Source: Cryptomeria japonica
Taxonomy: Eukaryota > Streptophyta > Pinopsida > Cupressales > Cupressaceae
Direction of reading: 5' to 3'
DNA length: 64,000 bases
Assembly (NCBI RefSeq): GCF_030272615.1
Contig: NC_081411.1
Coordinates: forward strand, 38,634,640 to 38,698,639
The notes beneath the pieces were generated by a model. The model saw nothing but the letters and a program-made list of their open reading frames with translations. It had not been told where the DNA came from and made no database searches. A program made the translations under genes and the position numbers. Shown in pieces: positions 56,750 through 64,000 of the stretch (position 1 is the stretch's first letter; each line of letters opens with the position of its first letter).

Positions 56750-59700
56750 CTTGAAGTAACGAGAAGAAAGCATAGAGAAATCAAAGAAAACAAAAATCAT
56801 GGATTAGATTTTAGCAAACAATGGGCAAATTCTTGAAGAACCCATCGAATTTTTATACAAACTATTAGCCAAATTTTTCAAAGAGAAAAGGGGAGACTTC
56901 CTTGCAACCGAGGAAGGTCTCGAGTGGATTCATTGAGGGAACGATGGTGAACATCATCTTATGGTGTTAGAAAAAACAAAGGGAAGACTTTGGAGGTTTC
57001 TTGTGGGAAAAGAAGCTCTTCAAATTGGCTAACTCCCACTAGTAGAGCCAACATAATTCCAGTTGGATAAAAAGGGAAAAGATCAGTGCAGTCCCTTTTC
57101 AACAACTAAAAAAACAGAAGGGTATGCATCAAAGAGATATTCAAACAATTATCAATAGAATAGAAAAAGAAATGAGCTGCAAGAATACTCTCGGCCTAGC
57201 AATAAAATTTAGATTTTTTGGGAAACATATGGCCAAAATGAAGGCAAGTTAACAATTTTAAGCACTCAAGGTCAGAATGACAAAGCAAAGATTTTGAACG
57301 TAGAGGGTAGGCTGAAGAAAAAAATGGGAAGAAATATTTTAATGATGCCATCTAAACTAAAAAAATACAATGGTTAGCTTCCTGAAGGAAAAACCCTTGG
57401 TGGTTAATTGGTGTGGGGAAGGAGGGAGTGAGGTAGACATTATGGAGCGGTTGGGAAATTTATATCTAGTGAAGATAAGAATTTGCTCTCTTGAGATCAA
57501 TTTTCTTTTCATAGAATGCTTGGATAAAAGATGAAATTATTGATATTCTTTCGAGGATCAATATTTCATAGAGCAAAATGGAAACCAAATTTTAGCCCTA
57601 TCAAATATAGGATTAATAAGGCTCCCGTGTGGTATAGCTTGGTAGGTCTTCTTGCTGAATATTGGAGTGGGATGCTCTTATTCAGATTGCTGATGCTCTA
57701 GGATCCTTATTGGGGGTAGAAGAGGATTTTTAAATGGAAAAATAATGGAAGTAACTAATATATGCGTGGATGTTGATTTGGAGATTGAGTTTTACAAAGA
57801 ATTAGAAATTATTTCAGATTTTGGAAGGTGGAAGAGAAGAGTGGTTCCCTCAAGGTGTGGACAGCTAAGAAAATATTTATCAAGGGGAAATGCAAGAGAG
57901 TAGATATGTGCCATTAATTAAAGGATATAATAATGTTTAAATAATTTAAAGCTCTAGGACCAAGATCTAGATGATAGTCAAAATAAGGGAGGGAGGCTAT
58001 GTTAGAATGATGAAACTTTGTTAGATCCTAAATTTTGATCCATTCTAGAGACTGGGATTAATTATACAAAGGGTATAATTCATAATAAAAGTCATGGAGA
58101 GAAATTAATCCCCTCAAAGAAAAGAAAAGAGTTAGAGATGTAAAATGGCAACGAACAGGAAATCAAAATGATACTTTACTTGAAAGACTTACAAAAGAGA
58201 AAGGAAATGAGCTATCATTACCAATTGGAAGAAGGTTCAAGAGGTCATACTCAAAATGTTGGGAGCAATAAGGATGAACTGGAATTGGTATTATTTCCTA
58301 AAGGAGACAAATTCTTGAAGAGAATATATTTGTCAAACATTAGAAGATGTTGGTAGAAAGAGAAATGATGATGATATAGAGGAATCTCAAGCTATAGAGG
58401 AGGAAGTCTATACAGAAGACAAGATAGTGAAAGAGACTTCGGTTTTTGAGGAGGGTCTATTTAGAGATAGGGTCTTGGGAAAGGTGATTTAGGCAAGGAG
58501 ACACAAGAAGGGAAAGAAATATCTAAGAGAGTAATGATTAATGACATCCTGGGAATCACAAAAAATAAGTTTTTTGAGGATGAAGATAGTCTGAATTCTA
58601 CTGTGAATAGGAGAAAGATGTTTGAAGCACTTTGTCATAAATTAATAGAAGCGGAATGGGATGTGGGTCAGAATATTGAAACACCAGTAGCGGTTAAGGG
58701 TTATAAGAATAAGGATCATGGAAAATTGGGAATTCAACAAGTTTTAGCCATTAAATATAAACCATACTTTGGAAAGGATTCAAGGAAAAGAGGAAGAAGG
58801 GCATTATCTAAATTGAGAAATAAAGGCAGTGAGGAAGATGGACAACTCAAAATCACTCAAATATTGGGATCAAGGAATGAAGATACCCTACCCTTAGAGT
58901 TATGAAACTCCTTTCTTGGAATGTAAGGGGCTTAAATGCCCCTAACAAAAAATGCCTAGTCAAATGTACAATTGACTAAGGCAGAAGGAATTGTCTTATA
59001 TGAGCCCAAATTAATTTTAGAGGATATAGATGTATTTGGGAAGAGTTTCAACCAATGGCAGGTAGAGGTTGTTCAATCAAATGGGCTGTCAAGAAGCCTA
59101 TATTTTATGTGGAACACATCTATTATTAGAAAATTGAATGATTAGGATTAGGAACTCACTAGTTTGAGAGAGAAGTAAGTACCCTTAATTCAGATTTAGA
59201 ATCTTTACTGATTAATATTTATTGGCCAATATCATTTCATCAAAATAAGGGGCTTTGGTTAGAACTAGATTCATTCATAGATGTGAATCCTTTCTCTCAT
59301 ATAATGACAAGATGTGAATTTAATGCCACATTGCATAGGAATGATAAGAAAGAGGAATTTATAGGCCTAGTTACTCATTAAAAGAATCTAAGGCCTAGGT
59401 ATCCATAAACAACTTGATGTAATTAGAATTAGGTGATAATGTTTTCACTTGGAACAATAGACAATAGAGGTTTAGTATAATTGCAGAGAAATTGGATAGA
59501 TTCTTCTTCTTAGGAGAATTTTTCACTTTCCCCTTCCCTTTGGAGTGCAAAGTGTTCCCATTCTCAAGATTCGATCATTTCCCAAATTTTCTCTCATTTT
59601 TGGTAGATGATAAGTCATTCAAATTTGAAAATATGTGGTTCAAGGATGAAAATTTTCTAATTTTGATAGAGATATAGTGGAAGAAAGAGAAATTTGATGG

Positions 59701-62700
59701 TTCTAAGATATTTTATTTCATATCATGTTTAAAACATTTAAGAAAAGGTTGATTGAATAGAATATGCAACATTTTAAAAACATGTTTGAGACTAAGGTTG
59801 GAATTGAAGAGGAGATAAAATATTTGAATGAAGATGTAATCAAGAATGAAACATCTCTGACTAAATTTCTTAGAGAAAAAGACTTGTTAGGGGAGTATAT
59901 AGATGTCTTATCAAATGAAGAAATCTTCTAGAAATAGAAATCAAGGAAGAAATGGTTAGAGCTAGGAGATAGGAATAGTAAATATTTCCACAAAATTACA
60001 AAGAAAAGGAGAGGGACAAATAAAATATCTAGATTGGAGTTGGATGGAGGATTAGTAATTGAGGATCCTATAGTTATTTGAATTCAAATAGTCATTTTTT
60101 TAAAAATCATTTAAACAACAAGGATGGCTCAAGGGTAAATGATCAAGAGAATTTATTTTAATTTCTTTCTAATATTATATTTGAGGAGAAAAATAGGCAC
60201 TTAAATGAAAAGATTTGTCTGCTATAAGTAGAGACTACCATGAACCAAATACATCTAGACAAGCTTTTTTAAAAGGTGTTGGAATATTCTAGGGAAAGAT
60301 ATGACTGAGGCTCTAGAAGCAGCAAGAAATTTAGGGAAGTTTCCTAGAAAAGAATAATTTATTTATAGTCTGCATTCTCAAAAAGGATAAAGATTTGAAA
60401 TAGGAGAACTTTAGGCATATCTTTCTTTGTAATACATTATACAAAGTTGTGACTAAAATAATAGTGAATAGGCTTAAAAAATGTAGTCTCATATATTATT
60501 TTAAAATAACAAATAAGTTGTATCCCAAACAGATCAATATTAGATGAAGTTATTATAGCCCTGGAGGCAATTCATACTCTTTAGAATACAAGAGAATCTC
60601 GAATGTTAATAAATTTAGGTATAAAGAAAGAATATAATAAGGTAGGTCGGATTTTTTTTATATAAAATAATACATTCCTTTTTACTTTAATAAGCAATGG
60701 ATAAATTGGATTTTTTAATACATTTGAAATCCTAGATTCTCCATTCTAGTAAATGGAATTTCAAATGGCTTATTTGAACTCTTTAGATATTTAAGACAAG
60801 GAGATCCTATAACTGCCATCCTCTTCATTATGTTTGTAGTGGCTTTATGGAGAACCATTAAGACTGAACATTCCTTTTGCCTAATAAAAGGTATTAGAAT
60901 TACCACTTGAATATTGTGGGTACTAATTAGCAATTTGTGGATGATACACTCCTCTTGACAAAAACTAAAAGAAATGAAGCCAATCAATTTATAAGAATAT
61001 TAATGTCCTATGAAGATGTTTCAAGACAAGAAATTAAAAAGAAAAAACAAAGGATTTCTTCTTCATGGCCCCTTAAGAAAAGAATATGCATATATTAGAC
61101 ATTTTGAAATTTAAGAGATTTAAAATGCCTTGTTCATATCTGGGCCTTCCAATTGACAAGGGAGTTAGGGATATAAATTATGGGATCCTTTGAAGGATGA
61201 GATAGATAAGACATTAAATTCTTAGAATGGGAAATGCCTCTCATGGACACGCAAACTAGTCATACTAAAATTATTGATTTCTCCACTCTCAATTTATTTT
61301 CTATCTTATCTTTGTTTGGAAACTAGTGTTAATACATATTTAATATAGAAAATGAGGAATTTTTTGAGCAAGAAATGATGGAAATGCATAAGATTGCCCT
61401 TATTTCTTGGGATAAAATTTTTAAACCAAAAGAGTATGGGGGAGTGAACTTGAGAGATTAGAAATTATAGAACATAGCACTTGGGGCCAAAATGGTGTGG
61501 AAAATATTAAAAGAGCCAAAATTGAAATGGGTTAGAATTTTGAAATCTAAATTTTTGAATAATTTAGATCTCATAGAAATAGTCAAGGTGAAATATCCTC
61601 TTATAGGATCTAGGGTCTAGAATATCTTGTTAAAATGCAAGTCATTTATAGTGGACTTAGTCTCTTAGGATGTTTATAATGGAGAGTCAAGCTTATTTTG
61701 GGAAGATTCTTGGGGAGCATATCCAAGTATAGGGTTAAAATCACAAACCTGTGTCAAACATTTATAAAGGAAGTGGCCAACACAACTAAAACTATTAACT
61801 TTGACTGTATAAAAGTGGTATTTTAAAATTGAATTTCACAATAATGCAAACATATAAAATCTAGAAATATTAATGAAACTTATGGCTGTTATATTTTAAT
61901 TTTCTTTTACATATATTCAAAGACTGATTTTTAATTCTTGAAAATCAAGGGTTCTACTTAGTGTCACCAAAAAAATGAAAACAATTCTATTATTTTCTGA
62001 TTTTGATTTTCTAAATAGATTACACACATATGCAATGCTAAGGAAAAAAAAGAAAAATTAAATCTGGATGTATATTTTCTCATAATATTTAAAATCGAGC
62101 ATAGTTAAATTTGGTACTCTTCATTCGATGTCATATTTTGTCTATTAAATTTATCATTCTCAGAAAATAAATTATACCCTTTTGGAGAATATTCTCTAAT
62201 GTAGTGATACATATATTTTGTAAAAAAAAATTAATATCATTTAATATATTTATTTAATTTCAAATCAACCTCTTTTCAAACATAAAAAACCTACTTACAA
62301 TATCTAGAAAAATAAAATATATTAAAATTAATAAAAACATAAAAAATAATACATCGATATTCTTGATTTTGTTCTTTACAAATAGGTTATTTCTTAATGT
62401 GTTAAAAAGATTCCTCCTGAAGAAAAAACAACAGAAGTTGAAGGTTTTGGAAATGTAGAGGAAATGGTGATTTGGCTGCCACATCACATGACACATAAAT
62501 AGGTTCAATTGAGCTAGGTTCGACCGAACTAGGTTTGGCCAAACTTACTATGTAGAAAATATGTTCAGATGAACTTATTGTGCCATTTTCACGCAATGCA
62601 ACCACCACTTAGGATCAATTGAACCTATTTCAGTTGAACTTATTCAATTATCCTCAAGTACAACATAGTAGTGTAGTTTAGACCATAGATAGCTTGATCC

Positions 62701-63626
62701 CAATAGAAAATGTTATTTTTTTCTAAAGCAATATTGGGGAGATGAAGTGAGAGACTATGCCATATTCCCTTATGGTGACCCACCTTCGGGATGAGAATGC
62801 AAACACTTATCTCAACTTCCTTTATTTATTGTAGAATTCTCATTGTTAAAAAAATTATTAAGCAGTGGGAGAATTCTTTTAGAAATGGAGGGAATAAATT
62901 AACATGGGCAGGGTCTACACATGCACAATATAGTGCTAAGTAGGGATATTAAATCATTTCTATATTGCAAGAAATTGGAAAGGTCTAATATCCCAGTTCA
63001 ATTATGGTGTGAAAGGGAGTGTGTGCCCAAAGTAAGGGTTTTCACATGGGTTTCTATCTCAAAGAGAGTCCTTATTATAAAATAATTTAGAAGGATGGGT
63101 TATGAAAGACCATCAAGGTATGGATAATGCAAGAATCATGAAGAGAATATAGATCACATTCTTCTAGGATGCCCCTTCTCATATGAATGTTTGAGATGGA
63201 TGTGTGCAAATTTGGGCTGGGTGTCATATCTTACAAATAATTTTAAATTTCTAGTTCAAATGTGGCCAATTAAACCTTGGATGGGCTTGCTTAGTAAGCT
63301 TTGGGAGGTTTGTCCCACCCTTTTGATATGGGAAATCAGGAAGGAATGAAATAGGTAAGTTTTTCAGTACAAATAAATGTCTCTTTCTTCTTTTTAGAAT
63401 ATGGTTGAAGTAGTTATTATAGAGACCATAAATAATAGGATGATTTCAAATTCAGCTTCCTATGCGAAATTTATTGAATGGGATGAAAAAATGATATTTT
63501 CATGGCCATGGATAAGAATTCAACATCATATTGGGAGTAATGAAATAAGGTTTTTATTTAATATATTATAGGTTAAATGGAAACCTCCGAAAGAAGGGTC
63601 GTATAAACTCAATTTTGATGGGACTG
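56750..63626 (+). mobile_element. Degenerate L1-type LINE
   Basis: The parts occur in plant L1 order. An ORF1-like region spans about 56800-58905, with an open C-terminal stretch at 58534-58905. ORF2 opens at 58902 with MKLLSWNVRGLNAPNKK, the start of an AP endonuclease. Reverse transcriptase follows: LRQGDPITAILFIM near 60800 and FVDDTLLLTKTKRNEA near 60940. A zinc-finger reverse-transcriptase region contains HILLGCPFSYEC near 63150. The RNase-H-like start KWKPPKEGSYKLNFDGT is near 63580, after which the element ends abruptly. ORF1 stop and ORF2 start overlap as ATGA (58902-58905). Stops and frameshifts are frequent throughout, so it is not active. About 1 kb of foreign sequence interrupts it near 61850-62850. 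No 3' tail is seen. Confidence 0.85.
61850..62850. mobile_element. AT-rich insertion in the LINE
   Basis: LINE ORF2 similarity is lost after the GESSLFWEDSWGAYPS stretch (about 61680-61730) and shortly beyond, and returns near 62860 (NKLTWAGSTHAQYS). Between them is non-coding DNA with a cluster of GGTTCAATTGA / TTCGACCGAAC / TTTGGCCAAACTT words at 62500-62640. Ends are not resolved. Confidence 0.45.
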
Positions 63627-64000
63627 ATAGGGTTCACCTAGCTTGTTCACACTTCACCTAGTTGGTGTTGCTCAATTCCACCAAACTCACCAGGTATAGC
63701 TATGCTCCAAGACCTCTGAGTCCTTCCCAATCTCTACTAGGACTTTCTCTTCACCAATCTCAAGGTGTTTGTAACAAGTGCTTGACTAAGAACCCTACTA
63801 TTTCAATGTGTTTCCCATATGCTCAATCTTACAATATTGACTACAACTTATTAATTTCTCACTTTTCACCCCCATGCTACTGTGAGTCATTGCAAAGGTG
63901 TGGAGGTGGCATTTACCATGGAATTAATTGAGCTTGTTCCATTTGAGGTTTTTAAATATCTATCTTCCTTACTGATTTCATAAATTTGCCTAGAAATAAG
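63627..64000. other. Unassigned sequence at the right edge
   Basis: LINE similarity stops inside the RNase-H-like region at about 63626 and different sequence begins. A plus-strand open frame (63662-63931, MVLLNSTKLTRYSYAPRPLS) has no recognised relative. It is probably another element cut by the window edge. Confidence 0.35.

Noticed and set aside
1-64000. CRISPR arrays, rRNA or organelle-derived segments
   Set aside because: No regularly spaced repeats, rRNA core motifs or plastid/mitochondrial genes were recognised.

Overview
The window looks like nuclear DNA from a seed plant with a very large, repeat-filled genome, most likely a conifer. This is inferred from the AT-rich sequence, nested and decayed retroelements of many families, a short non-autonomous LTR element with a gag-type reading frame, and a few compact plant genes in long non-coding stretches. 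There is no prokaryotic organisation, CRISPR array or rRNA.

The only convincing host protein-coding genes form a small cluster of short-chain dehydrogenase/reductases (SDR, plant SDR110C / secoisolariciresinol-dehydrogenase-like type). Copy A (minus, 20115-19060) and copy B (plus, 25690-26740) each have a 38-nt first exon, one short intron and a 787-nt second exon, giving 274 aa. A unit between them (B', about 22130-22712) keeps the promoter, exon 1 and start of the intron but has lost exon 2. Copy C (plus, exon 2 at 49077-49863) keeps an open exon 2 but has lost the ancestral exon 1. What remains could be read from a new in-frame ATG inside the old core promoter. B and C lie in a long segmental duplication (about 24.45-30.2 kb against 47.27-54.65 kb), so later insertions can be read off by comparing the two arms.

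Layout: 0-2 kb, LTR-like AT-rich sequence with a 63-bp tandem repeat. 1.8-7.0 kb, broken Ty1/copia element carrying a 1.8-kb non-LTR insertion. 7-9.8 kb, AT-rich with no gene seen. 9785-17624, a young LTR element with 5-bp target duplications and a single long gag-type frame on the minus strand (TR-GAG-like). 19-27 kb, SDR copies A, B' and B. 27.5-29.5 kb, a decayed unclassified element inserted behind B. 30-37.5 kb, repeats, two unrecognised coding remnants and a fragment of ribosomal protein L22. 37.7-41.6 kb, decayed coding sequence of unknown family with a coiled-coil-like tail. 42.7-46.4 kb, a broken hAT DNA transposon on the minus strand. 47.3-54.7 kb, SDR copy C and its flank, with two non-LTR insertions, a nested LTR and a tRNA-derived SINE. 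56.7-63.6 kb, a degenerate L1-type LINE.

No partner biosynthetic genes (P450, terpene synthase, dirigent protein, methyltransferase) are visible, so the SDRs look like a tandem gene family under birth and death rather than a pathway cluster. All identifications come from reading the translations by eye; no database search was made.
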